A stretch of 64,000 nucleotides of DNA from Shinella sp. CPCC 101442 (GTDB lineage Bacteria; Pseudomonadota; Alphaproteobacteria; Rhizobiales; Rhizobiaceae), in assembly GCF_024704725.1 (NCBI RefSeq), contig NZ_JALIQS010000001.1, positions 248,001 to 312,000 on the forward strand. The letters are read 5' to 3'. This document shows, piece by piece, positions 44,624-52,005 of this stretch. The notes under the pieces were generated by a model. The model ran no database searches. It had not been told where the DNA came from and saw only the letters and a program-made list of their open reading frames with translations. The position numbers and the translations under genes are program-made. Each line of letters opens with the position of its first letter. Position 1 is the first letter of the stretch.

Positions 44624-45982
44624 CTACTTGCCTTCCGCCGCGCTGAGGCCTTCATCGAGCGCCGAGACGATCTTCTGCACATCGGCCGCGGTGATGATGA
44701 GCGGCGGCGAGATGATGACGTTGGCACCAGAGGTACGCACCATGACGCCCGCCTCATAGGTCGTGTCATAGACCTTCTGCACCACATCCTTGGCGGCAGC
44801 GCTCTTCTTGGCGCGGTCGGAGACAAGCTCCAGCGCCGCCATCAGGCCCTTGCCGCGCACGTCGCCCACGAGCTCGTGCTTCGCTTTCAGGCCTTCGAGG
44901 CCTGCCATGAGTTCGATGCCGCGGGCGGCGGCATTGGCGGCCGTGTTGACCTTGGCGGTCTCCCTGAGCGTCGCAAGGGCGGCGGCCGCACCCACCGGAT
45001 GGCCGGAATAGGTGTAGCCATGGCCGATCGAGCCGAACGAATCCTTGTTGGATTCGAAGGCCGTCGCCACCTTGTCGGAGATCATTAAGGCGCCGAAGGG
45101 GAAATAGCCGTTGGTGATCGCCTTGGCGGTCGTCATCATGTCGGGCTTGACGCCCCAGCCGCGCGAGCCGGTCCAGGCGCCAGTTCGGCCGAAGGCGGTG
45201 ATGACCTCGTCGGCGATCAGGAGGATGCCGTGTTTGTCGCAGATGGCGCGCATAAGCGGCATGAAGGTTTCATGCGGCACGATCACGCCGCCCGCCCCCA
45301 GCACCGGCTCCATGATGAAGGCCGCGATCGTATCGGCGCCCTGGAAGGCCACCTCGTCCTCGAACTGGCGGGCGATCGCCTGCGCGATCTCGGCCGGATC
45401 GGTCGTGTTGAACGGATTGCGATAGGGATAGGGCGCGGCGAGATGGAAGACGCCGGGCAGGAGCGGCTCGTAGTTGCGGCGGAAATTGGCGTTGCCGTTG
45501 ACCGAGGCGCCGCCGAAATGCGTGCCGTGATAACCCTTCTTGAGCGCCACGAACTTGGTGCGTTCCGGCTGGCCGTTGATCTTGTGGAACTGGCGGGCGA
45601 GCCTGAGCGCCGTCTCCACCGAATCAGAACCGCCCGACGTGAAGAACGAGCGCGTCAGGCCGTCCTCCTTGAAGAATTCGGCAAGTTCATAGGACAGTTC
45701 GATCAGGGGCGAATTGGTGGTGCCTCGGAAGGTGGAGTAGTAGGGCAGCGTGTCCAGTTGGTCGCGGATCGCCTGCTTCACCGGCTCGCAGGAATAGCCG
45801 AGATTGACGTTCCACAGGCCGCCGACGGCGTCGAGCACCGTCTTGCCATGGATATCCACCACATCCACGCCCGCGCCGCCCTGAATGATGCGCGGCGGCT
45901 TGGCCTGCATTTCAGCCGGATGGGCCATGGGGTGCCAGAGATGGCGGGCATTGTTCTCGATCAGGAAGTTGGAATCGCGCAT
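44624..45982 (-). CDS. Class III omega-aminotransferase
   Basis: The 452-residue PLP enzyme has HLWHPMAHPAEMQAK, FTSGGSDSVETALRLARQF, KGYHGTHFGGASVNGN, LIADEVITAFGRTGAW and MMTTAKAITNGYFPFGALMI with the PLP lysine. These are typical of omega-amino acid/polyamine:pyruvate aminotransferases. It is clearly a different branch from the neighbouring phospho-lyase-like enzyme and probably acts as a true transaminase on an amine or beta-amino acid. The gene overlaps or abuts both neighbours in the minus-strand operon. Substrate not assignable. Confidence 0.82.
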   Translation of the reverse strand: MRDSNFLIENNARHLWHPMAHPAEMQAKPPRIIQGGAGVDVVDIHGKTVLDAVGGLWNVNLGYSCEPVKQAIRDQLDTLPYYSTFRGTTNSPLIELSYELAEFFKEDGLTRSFFTSGGSDSVETALRLARQFHKINGQPERTKFVALKKGYHGTHFGGASVNGNANFRRNYEPLLPGVFHLAAPYPYRNPFNTTDPAEIAQAIARQFEDEVAFQGADTIAAFIMEPVLGAGGVIVPHETFMPLMRAICDKHGILLIADEVITAFGRTGAWTGSRGWGVKPDMMTTAKAITNGYFPFGALMISDKVATAFESNKDSFGSIGHGYTYSGHPVGAAAALATLRETAKVNTAANAAARGIELMAGLEGLKAKHELVGDVRGKGLMAALELVSDRAKKSAAAKDVVQKVYDTTYEAGVMVRTSGANVIISPPLIITAADVQKIVSALDEGLSAAEGK

Positions 45983-45994
45983 GGGGATATCCTT

Positions 45995-46639
45995 TCAAAT
46001 TCCAAGCATTTTCAGCGCCTGCGCGTAGCTTTCGGCAGGCCGGGTCACGTCGAAATGCACGTAGGGGAGGTTCACGGCGTGCGCACCCTCGATGTTTTTC
46101 TTCTGGTCGTCGACGAAGACGCAGTCGGCGCGGTCGATGCCGACCTCGGCGATCACCCGTTCATAGGCGCGCGGATCGGGCTTCAGGATCTTCGTATAGG
46201 TGGCATCGACGATGACGTCGAAAAGCTCGATCAGCGGAAAACGCTTGCGGAACTCGACGCCGTAGAAGAGGTCGAGTTCGTTGGAGAGGATGGCGAGCTT
46301 CAGTCCGGCCGCCTTGGCTTTTAGGATGGCATCGCGCGCTTCCGGGCGGAGCACCAGCTCGGCATCCGCCCCGCGTGCCCGCTGCACGAAGGTCTTCATG
46401 TCCGTCCACTCTTCGCCGAGCAGGCTGCCCACCTCACGGGTGCGGGTCATCCAGTAGTCGCGCTCGGTGATTTCCCGCGCCTGCATCGACACCCAGAGCG
46501 GGTCGGTCGCGGGATCGAAGGGGCCACGCCACGTCAGGGTGCCCGCCGGCAGGCCGAGCGCGCGTTCGGTGATGTCATGCGTCTCGAACAGCGTGCGGGT
46601 GACGACCCCGCCGAAATCGAGGATCAGTGCCTTGGTCAT
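45995..46639 (-). CDS. HAD-superfamily hydrolase
   Basis: The 214-residue protein has a modified HAD motif I (ILDFGGVVTRTLFE, where the second Asp is replaced by Gly-Val), motif II LAILSNE, Lys in TYTKILKPDPRAYE and motif IV VFVDDQKKNIEGA. This pattern is like the epoxide-hydrolase N-terminal/HAD-IA-v3 group; loss of the usual second Asp makes phosphatase activity uncertain. ATG 46639 overlaps the stop of the upstream Tm-1-like gene (ATGA). Confidence 0.78.
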   Translation of the reverse strand: MTKALILDFGGVVTRTLFETHDITERALGLPAGTLTWRGPFDPATDPLWVSMQAREITERDYWMTRTREVGSLLGEEWTDMKTFVQRARGADAELVLRPEARDAILKAKAAGLKLAILSNELDLFYGVEFRKRFPLIELFDVIVDATYTKILKPDPRAYERVIAEVGIDRADCVFVDDQKKNIEGAHAVNLPYVHFDVTRPAESYAQALKMLGI

Positions 46640-47892
46640 GCGATACGGCCTTTCTCGACGATGCCTTCGGCAACCCAGCGATCGAAGACTTCCAAAGCCT
46701 TGGCGGCGAAGGCCGGGGCGTTGATATGCGTATCGACCTCCTCGAAGGCGACGGCGGCGGTTACGACCTTGCGCATCTCGTCCAGGAAGGCAGCGAGGGC
46801 GGCGGGCTCGTGCAGCGGCTCGCCCTCCTGGTCCCATTCCTGAATGCCTTGCGACGGCAGGAGGAAGGCGACGGGAGCAGAGGCGCCGGCCATCTTGGCG
46901 GCGACGACGCGGGCGACCTCCCGGCGCTGCTCGGGCGAGACCGTCACGGAGGCGATCAGCCGGTTGTGAGCATGATAGGGCCGGCCGGCAAAGCGTGCAG
47001 GCGTATCCTGCCAGGCTGGCATGTCCACCATGTCGACGGCGCCGGGTGCGACGATCTGCGGAATGCCGGCGCGACCGGCATTTTCCAGACGATCCGGCCC
47101 CGAGGTGACAACAGAACCGTTTTCGGCATTGGTGACTTCCTGGATGCAAAAATCGAAGACGGCGGCAAAGCCTCTGTCTGCGGCCACGGCCTCATAGGCC
47201 CGGCCGCCCATGCCGGTGGCATGGAAGACGGCGACGTCATAGCCGCGTTTTTCCAGCTCCGGCTTCAGGTATTTCATATATTTGAGGCAGGAGGAGCCGA
47301 GCGATGTCATGCCGATCAAGGGCCGCACACGGTCCGGCCGTTCGGCAGCCTTCGCCGCGCCGACGACGGCGCCACAGGCCTGCGACAGCACCGCCCGGCA
47401 GATCGGGTTCAATCCATAGAGCCCGCCGGCCCATAGGATCATCATGAGGTCGGGCGCGATACGCTCCGGCGGCAGGAGATGGGAGTAGGCAATGGTGGAG
47501 ACGATGAACTTCGGCACGCCGAGCGGCAGCACGGCGGCGACGTCGAGCGCCAGATCCGTGCCGAGCGAACCGCCGAGCGCGATCATGCCGTCCACCGCAC
47601 CGGCATCCGAGAGCCCGCGCACCAGTTCGGCCGCCCCCTTGGCCATCAGCGCCATGGCGGTATTTTCGTCACCACTGTCGACGATGTTCTGAATGCTCGT
47701 ACCAGCAGCCTTGGCGATGTCGTGCTTGGAGTGCTCAGGCGCATAGGGCGGCTCGCCGAGCACACTGACATCGACCATGACGGGAACGCCGCCGGCCTTG
47801 CCGATGACTTCGGCCATGAACAGCAGTTCTTCGCTCTTGGTGTCACCGGTGCCGATCACCAGAATCTTCGGCGGACGGGCGCTCAGGCTCAT
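46636..47892 (-). CDS. Tm-1-like ATP-binding domain protein (UPF0261)
   Basis: The 418-residue cytoplasmic protein of the UPF0261/Tm-1-like family has ILVIGTGDTKSEELLFMAEV, DGMIALGGSLGTDLALDVAA, RPLIGMTSLGSSCLKYM, GYDVAVFHATGMGGRAYEA and PGAVDMVDMPAW. The family includes the ATP-binding N-terminal domain of tomato Tm-1; the bacterial role is unknown and often lies in catabolic operons. ATG 47892 gives the expected start. First gene of the minus-strand operon, divergent from hpaD, with a TTAACATG motif at 48005. Confidence 0.85.
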   Translation of the reverse strand: MSLSARPPKILVIGTGDTKSEELLFMAEVIGKAGGVPVMVDVSVLGEPPYAPEHSKHDIAKAAGTSIQNIVDSGDENTAMALMAKGAAELVRGLSDAGAVDGMIALGGSLGTDLALDVAAVLPLGVPKFIVSTIAYSHLLPPERIAPDLMMILWAGGLYGLNPICRAVLSQACGAVVGAAKAAERPDRVRPLIGMTSLGSSCLKYMKYLKPELEKRGYDVAVFHATGMGGRAYEAVAADRGFAAVFDFCIQEVTNAENGSVVTSGPDRLENAGRAGIPQIVAPGAVDMVDMPAWQDTPARFAGRPYHAHNRLIASVTVSPEQRREVARVVAAKMAGASAPVAFLLPSQGIQEWDQEGEPLHEPAALAAFLDEMRKVVTAAVAFEEVDTHINAPAFAAKALEVFDRWVAEGIVEKGRIA

Positions 47893-48004
47893 CAACCATT
47901 CCTCCTCGTTGGTATGGCGGGCTCTACCGGGACATCCATTCGGTTCTCCCGGCGTCAAGCCCGATCCGCACACCCTACCCCTCCGGCATGAGCAAGCGGA
48001 TTAC

Positions 48005-48016
48005 TTAACATGAGAA
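48005..48016. promoter_or_regulatory. TTAACATG operator-like site (UPF0261 side)
   Basis: TTAACATGAGAA keeps the left half of the TTAACATGTTAA palindrome seen at 49140. It lies about 115 bases upstream of the UPF0261 start. Confidence 0.45.
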
Positions 48017-48065
48017 TTAATCTGGCAAGAAACCAAACGCATTGCAAGTCTATATTTGAAGCGTT

Positions 48066-48082
48066 GGTTCAGATGTTGAACC
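48066..48082. promoter_or_regulatory. GGTTCA-N5-TGAACC inverted repeat
   Basis: A 17-base inverted repeat with perfect 6-base arms, midway between the divergent genes. It is distinct from the TTAACATG sites and may be a second regulator's operator. Confidence 0.45.
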
Positions 48083-48104
48083 ATTGATGTCAGCCGGTTG
48101 ATAT

Positions 48105-48116
48105 TTAACATGTTTA
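48105..48116. promoter_or_regulatory. TTAACATG operator-like site ahead of hpaD
   Basis: TTAACATGTTTA, 11 of 12 bases of the perfect palindrome at 49140. It lies 75 bases before the hpaD start, where a MarR repressor could block transcription. Confidence 0.55.
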
Positions 48117-48191
48117 GTATTTGATCTGGATCAACGTGCGCTCGTCCGCCCCGGTTATCCTTTTCCCACACGGCCAAAGGAGGAGAAAGCC

Positions 48192-49043
48192 ATGGGAACC
48201 CTGTCGCTCGCTGCCAAGATCACGCATGTCCCATCCATGTTCATTTCCGAAATGCCCGGCCCGAACCACGGCTGCCGACAGGCCGCGATCGACGGATTGA
48301 AAGAGATCGGTCGGCGCTGCGATACGTTCGGCGTCGATACGATCGTCGTCTTCGACACGCACTGGCTGGTCAACACGGCCTATCACATCAATGCCCGCGA
48401 GCGGTACAAGGGCATCTATACGAGCAACGAATTCCCCCACTTCATCCAGAACCTCGACTACGACTATCGCGGCGCCCCTGAGCTCGGCGACAACATCGCC
48501 CGCCGCGTCTCGGCCGAAGGCATCCGCATGATGGCGCATCACGTCGATACGCTGGAACTGGAATATGGCACGCTCGTGCCGATGCGCTACATCAACGCCG
48601 ACGCCCGCTTCCGGGTTCTGTCGATCTCGGCCTGGTGCCCCTGGCACGAGATGGAGGAAAGTTTCCGCATCGGCCGCGCGGTGCGCGAAGCGATTGAAGC
48701 GAGCGGCTGCAACGCCGCGATCCTCGCCAGCGGCTCGCTTTCGCACCGCATCCACGACAACAACGCCGCGCCCGCCGGCATCCACACCATCTCCGACGAG
48801 TTCTACAAGCAGGTGGATCTGCGCGTGCTCGACCTCTGGCGCGAAGGCCGCCACGACGAATTCGTGAAGATGCTGCCGCTCTATTCGAAGCTCTGCCACG
48901 GCGAAGGCTTCATGCATGACACCGCCATGCTTTTTGGCGCGCTCGGCGGTGAGCGTTATGGCGGCCAGGCCGAAATCCTGACAGAGTATTTTACCTCGTC
49001 CGGCACGGGGCAGGTCAACGCCGTTTTTCCACTCGCGGCCTGA
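48192..49043 (+). CDS. hpaD: 3,4-dihydroxyphenylacetate 2,3-dioxygenase
   Basis: The 283-residue class III (LigB-type) extradiol dioxygenase opens the ring of homoprotocatechuate. It includes FISEMPGPNHGCRQAAIDGL, IVVFDTHWLVNTAYHINAR, IYTSNEFPHFIQNLDYDYRG and ILASGSLSHRIHDN, where the His residues bind Fe/Mn, and matches HpaD/HpcB proteins well. ATG 48192 follows AAGGAGGAGAAAGCC. The other hpa pathway genes (semialdehyde dehydrogenase, isomerase, hydratase, aldolase) are not in the window. The substrate is inferred from family and the HpaR-like neighbour. Confidence 0.87.
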   Translation: MGTLSLAAKITHVPSMFISEMPGPNHGCRQAAIDGLKEIGRRCDTFGVDTIVVFDTHWLVNTAYHINARERYKGIYTSNEFPHFIQNLDYDYRGAPELGDNIARRVSAEGIRMMAHHVDTLELEYGTLVPMRYINADARFRVLSISAWCPWHEMEESFRIGRAVREAIEASGCNAAILASGSLSHRIHDNNAAPAGIHTISDEFYKQVDLRVLDLWREGRHDEFVKMLPLYSKLCHGEGFMHDTAMLFGALGGERYGGQAEILTEYFTSSGTGQVNAVFPLAA

Positions 49044-49139
49044 CCGGTTCAGGCCGCGTATGCGGCCATCCCTTGAGAGAACGCGCCAGCAAGCCGGCCA
49101 CACACCTGTCTTCTCGCCCTTGACAGCCCTCCCATGTTT

Positions 49140-49151
49140 TTAACATGTTAA
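49140..49151. promoter_or_regulatory. Perfect TTAACATGTTAA palindrome ahead of the decarboxylase
   Basis: A 12-bp perfect palindrome 83 bases before the decarboxylase start, between hpaD and that gene. The same core recurs at 48105 and 48005, making it a good candidate operator for the MarR/HpaR-like protein at 50660. Confidence 0.6.
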
Positions 49152-49234
49152 TTAAAACACCCCTGAAGGAGCCCAGGGGCCATTGCAATTGCACATCCGA
49201 GCGCCGAAAAAGGCAACCGGACAGGGAGTGAGAC

Positions 49235-50641
49235 ATGGACAGCGAAGAATTCCGCCAGTGGTCGCGAACAGTGGCCGATTGGGGCGCCGACTACCGTGCC
49301 GGCCTGCGCGAGCGGCCAGTAAGGGCGCAGACGAAGCCGGGCGACATCATCAAACAGATCGCCGATGCGGCGCCGGAATCCGGCGAAGCGATGGACGCGA
49401 TCTTCGCCGATTTCGAGCGTATCATTCCCGATGGCCTCACCCATTGGCAACATCCGCGCTTCTTCGCCTATTTCCCGGCCAATGCCGCGCCGGTATCGGT
49501 GATCGCGGATTACCTCATCACGTCGGTCGCCGCCCAGTGCATGCTCTGGCAGACCTCACCGGCCGCAACCGAGCTGGAAACCCGCGTCGTCGACTGGCTG
49601 CGCCAGGCCATGGGCCTGCCCGACGGCTTTGCCGGCGTCATCCAGGATTCCGCCTCCACCGCCACGCTCGCCGCCGTGCTCGTCATGCGCGAGAAGGCGC
49701 TGGCCTGGAAGGGCAACAGCGAGGGGCTGGCGGCGCACAAGGCCGTGCGCGTCTACGCCTCCAAACAGGTCCACACCTCCATCGACCGCGCGATCTGGAT
49801 CGCCGGCATCGGCGAGGCGAACCTCGTGCGCATCCCGACCAAGGGGCCTCTCAACGGCATGGACCCGGAGGCGCTGGACGCCGCCATCAAGTCGGATCTG
49901 GCAGCCGGCCACATCCCCGCCGGCGTCATCGCCTGCACCGGCGGCACCTCGATCGGCGCCTGCGATCCGATCCGCGCCGTCGCTGCTGTCGTCAAGGCGC
50001 ACGGGCTCTACCTGCATGTCGATGCCGCCTGGGCGGGATCGGCGATGATCTGCCCGGAATTCCGCACCTTGTGGGACGGCGTCGAGGAGGCGGATTCCAT
50101 CGTTTTCAACCCGCACAAATGGCTCGGCGCGAATTTCGATTGCTCGGTGCAATTCATCCGCAGCCCGGAAGACCAGGTCCGCACGCTCGCCATCCAGCCG
50201 GAATATCTGAAGACCCACGGCCATGACGGCATCATCAACTATTCCGAATGGTCGGTGCCGCTCGGCCGCCGTTTCCGCGCGCTGAAACTATGGTTCCTCA
50301 TGCGCTATCATGGGCTCGAGGGCCTGCGCGGCATGATCCGCAATCATGTGGCGTGGTCGGAGGAACTGGCGGAACGCCTTGCCAAGGAACCGGATTTCGA
50401 GATCGTCAGCACGCCGGTGCTATCGCTCTTCTCCTTCCGCCACACGGGTGGTGCAGACGCCGACCAGCACAATATCGCTCTCGTCAACGCCATCAACGAC
50501 GATGGCCGCATCTACCTCACGCAGACGCGCGTGGAAGGCCGCATCGCCATCCGCTTCCAGGCCGGCCAGTTCGAAATGACACGTGACGATGCCGAGACCG
50601 CCTTTACGGTCATCACCGAGATCGCCCGCGGACGGATATAG
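49235..50641 (+). CDS. PLP-dependent aromatic-L-amino-acid decarboxylase
   Basis: The 468-residue group II decarboxylase has HPRFFAYFPANAAPVSVIAD, the PLP lysine in FNPHKWLGANFDCSV, and VYASKQVHTSIDRAIWIAG with the stacking His. The catalytic loop is IINYSEWSVPLGRRFRALKL, where the loop Tyr that protonates the quinonoid is kept, so decarboxylation rather than aldehyde synthesis is expected. It would turn DOPA, tyrosine, tryptophan or a hydroxyphenylserine into the amine. Placement next to hpaD favours a catechol or phenol amino acid; this is inference. Confidence 0.88.
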   Translation: MDSEEFRQWSRTVADWGADYRAGLRERPVRAQTKPGDIIKQIADAAPESGEAMDAIFADFERIIPDGLTHWQHPRFFAYFPANAAPVSVIADYLITSVAAQCMLWQTSPAATELETRVVDWLRQAMGLPDGFAGVIQDSASTATLAAVLVMREKALAWKGNSEGLAAHKAVRVYASKQVHTSIDRAIWIAGIGEANLVRIPTKGPLNGMDPEALDAAIKSDLAAGHIPAGVIACTGGTSIGACDPIRAVAAVVKAHGLYLHVDAAWAGSAMICPEFRTLWDGVEEADSIVFNPHKWLGANFDCSVQFIRSPEDQVRTLAIQPEYLKTHGHDGIINYSEWSVPLGRRFRALKLWFLMRYHGLEGLRGMIRNHVAWSEELAERLAKEPDFEIVSTPVLSLFSFRHTGGADADQHNIALVNAINDDGRIYLTQTRVEGRIAIRFQAGQFEMTRDDAETAFTVITEIARGRI

Positions 50642-50659
50642 AAAATCGCGGCGGCGGGA

Positions 50660-51178
50660 CTATTCCTCGCCGCCCGCCTTGCCATCCAGCTTGAGGGCGG
50701 CAAGCTCCTCCAGCATGTCCAGCAGCTGCTCGACGCGCTCGGCGCCGAAGCGCGCATCGAGATCCGCATAGACGCGGCGCGAATCCGGCATGACCTCATC
50801 GATAATCGTCTGCCCCGCCGGCTCGAGCCGCAGCAGTACGCGGCGGCCGTCGGCCTTGTCCTTGTGGCGCGTGATGAAACCGCGCTCTTCAAGCGAACGC
50901 AGCATGCGCGTCAGGCTCGGCGCGAGAATGAAGGCTTTTTCCGCCACTTCGGTCGCATCGAGCAGGCCGGCTTCCGACAGCGTACGCAGCACGCGCCATT
51001 GCTGCTCGGTCACGTCGTGATCGGCGAGAATCGGGCGGAAATGGCTCATGACGGCTTCGCGCGCCTTGAGGAGGCCGATGGCAAGCGACCGCCGGCGCTC
51101 GCGCCGCGGCTTGTCTTTTGCCGCACCGGCGGGCGTCGTGTCGGGGGGCATCGTGTCCACAGAGGCATCCTTCGTCAT
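50660..51178 (-). CDS. MarR-family regulator, HpaR-like
   Basis: The 172-residue protein has the winged-helix pattern of HpaR, the homoprotocatechuate operon repressor: LAIGLLKAREAVMSHFRPIL, DVTEQQWRVLRTLSEAGLLD, APSLTRMLRSLEERGFITRH and DGRRVLLRLEPAG. ATG 51178 follows GAGGCAGG; the longer frame lacks a ribosome site. A charged N-terminal extension of about 25 residues precedes the domain. It is divergent from the FAA-hydrolase gene and is the likely reader of the TTAACATG sites; that is inference. Confidence 0.83.
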   Translation of the reverse strand: MTKDASVDTMPPDTTPAGAAKDKPRRERRRSLAIGLLKAREAVMSHFRPILADHDVTEQQWRVLRTLSEAGLLDATEVAEKAFILAPSLTRMLRSLEERGFITRHKDKADGRRVLLRLEPAGQTIIDEVMPDSRRVYADLDARFGAERVEQLLDMLEELAALKLDGKAGGEE

Positions 51179-51309
51179 CCTGCCTCTATCCGCGATTTTT
51201 GGAGTTCGCGCAATCATGAGGCCATACGGGCCAGGAAGAACGAATCGATTGCCGCCTCCCGCCATGCTAGCGTGCCACGCAAATCAGCCACTCGAAAGTG
51301 CCGTACGCC

Positions 51310-52005
51310 ATGACATCGCAAGCTTACGTCTTCACTCCCGCCCCGGTTCCCGCGCTGCCGGTCGAAGGCCGTGCTGCGCTCTTTCCGGTGCACCGCGTCT
51401 ATTGCGTCGGCCGGAACTTTGCCGACCACGCCATCGAGATGGGGCACGACCCGGACAAGGAACCGCCTTTCTTCTTTCAGAAGAACCCTGACGCACTGAC
51501 GGCCCCGTCCGAAGGCTTTCCCTATCCGCCCGCAAGCAAGGACGTACATCACGAGGTCGAACTGGTCGTCGCCCTGAAAGACGGCGGCAGCGACATTCCG
51601 GTCGAACAGGCGCTCGACTGCGTCTTCGGCTATGCCATCGGCCTCGACATGACGCGCCGAGACCTGCAGGCGGAAGCGAAGAAACACGGGCGCCCCTGGG
51701 AAATCGCAAAAGCCTTCGAAAAGTCCGCGCCCTGCGGCCCGCTCCATGCCGCGAGCGATATCGGCCACCCTGCGGAGGGCGCTATCCGGCTTTCCGTCAA
51801 TGATGCGTTGCGCCAAAACGGCAATCTCGACCAGATGATCTGGAAAATACCGGAAATGATCACCTATCTCTCCCGCTTCTTCACGCTGCAACCGGGCGAC
51901 CTCATTTTCTCCGGCACGCCGGCCGGTGTGGGCGCCGTCGAAAAGGGCGATATCATGAAGGCAGAGATCGACGGCCTCGGCGCGATCACCGTCACGGTCC
52001 TCTGA
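51310..52005 (+). CDS. Fumarylacetoacetate hydrolase-family protein (fumarylpyruvate hydrolase-like)
   Basis: The 231-residue FAH-fold enzyme has YCVGRNFADHAIEMGHDPDK, FFFQKNPDALTAPSEGFPYP, the metal-site glutamates in VHHEVELVVAL, and FSGTPAGVGAVEKGD. This length and N-terminus fit NagK/acylpyruvase (FAHD1) types more than HpaG isomerase/decarboxylases, though both are possible. It could act on a ring-cleavage product of the neighbouring dioxygenase. ATG 51310 or GTG 51298 may start it; neither has a good ribosome site. Ends 14 bases into the convergent AraC gene. Confidence 0.82.
   Translation: MTSQAYVFTPAPVPALPVEGRAALFPVHRVYCVGRNFADHAIEMGHDPDKEPPFFFQKNPDALTAPSEGFPYPPASKDVHHEVELVVALKDGGSDIPVEQALDCVFGYAIGLDMTRRDLQAEAKKHGRPWEIAKAFEKSAPCGPLHAASDIGHPAEGAIRLSVNDALRQNGNLDQMIWKIPEMITYLSRFFTLQPGDLIFSGTPAGVGAVEKGDIMKAEIDGLGAITVTVL

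Larger units (their letters stand above)
47893..48191. other. Divergent promoter region between the UPF0261 operon and hpaD
   Basis: About 300 bases with no gene. It has an AT-rich core (48005-48125) that carries two TTAACATG copies and a GGTTCA-N5-TGAACC palindrome, so at least one and possibly two regulators act here. Confidence 0.6.
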
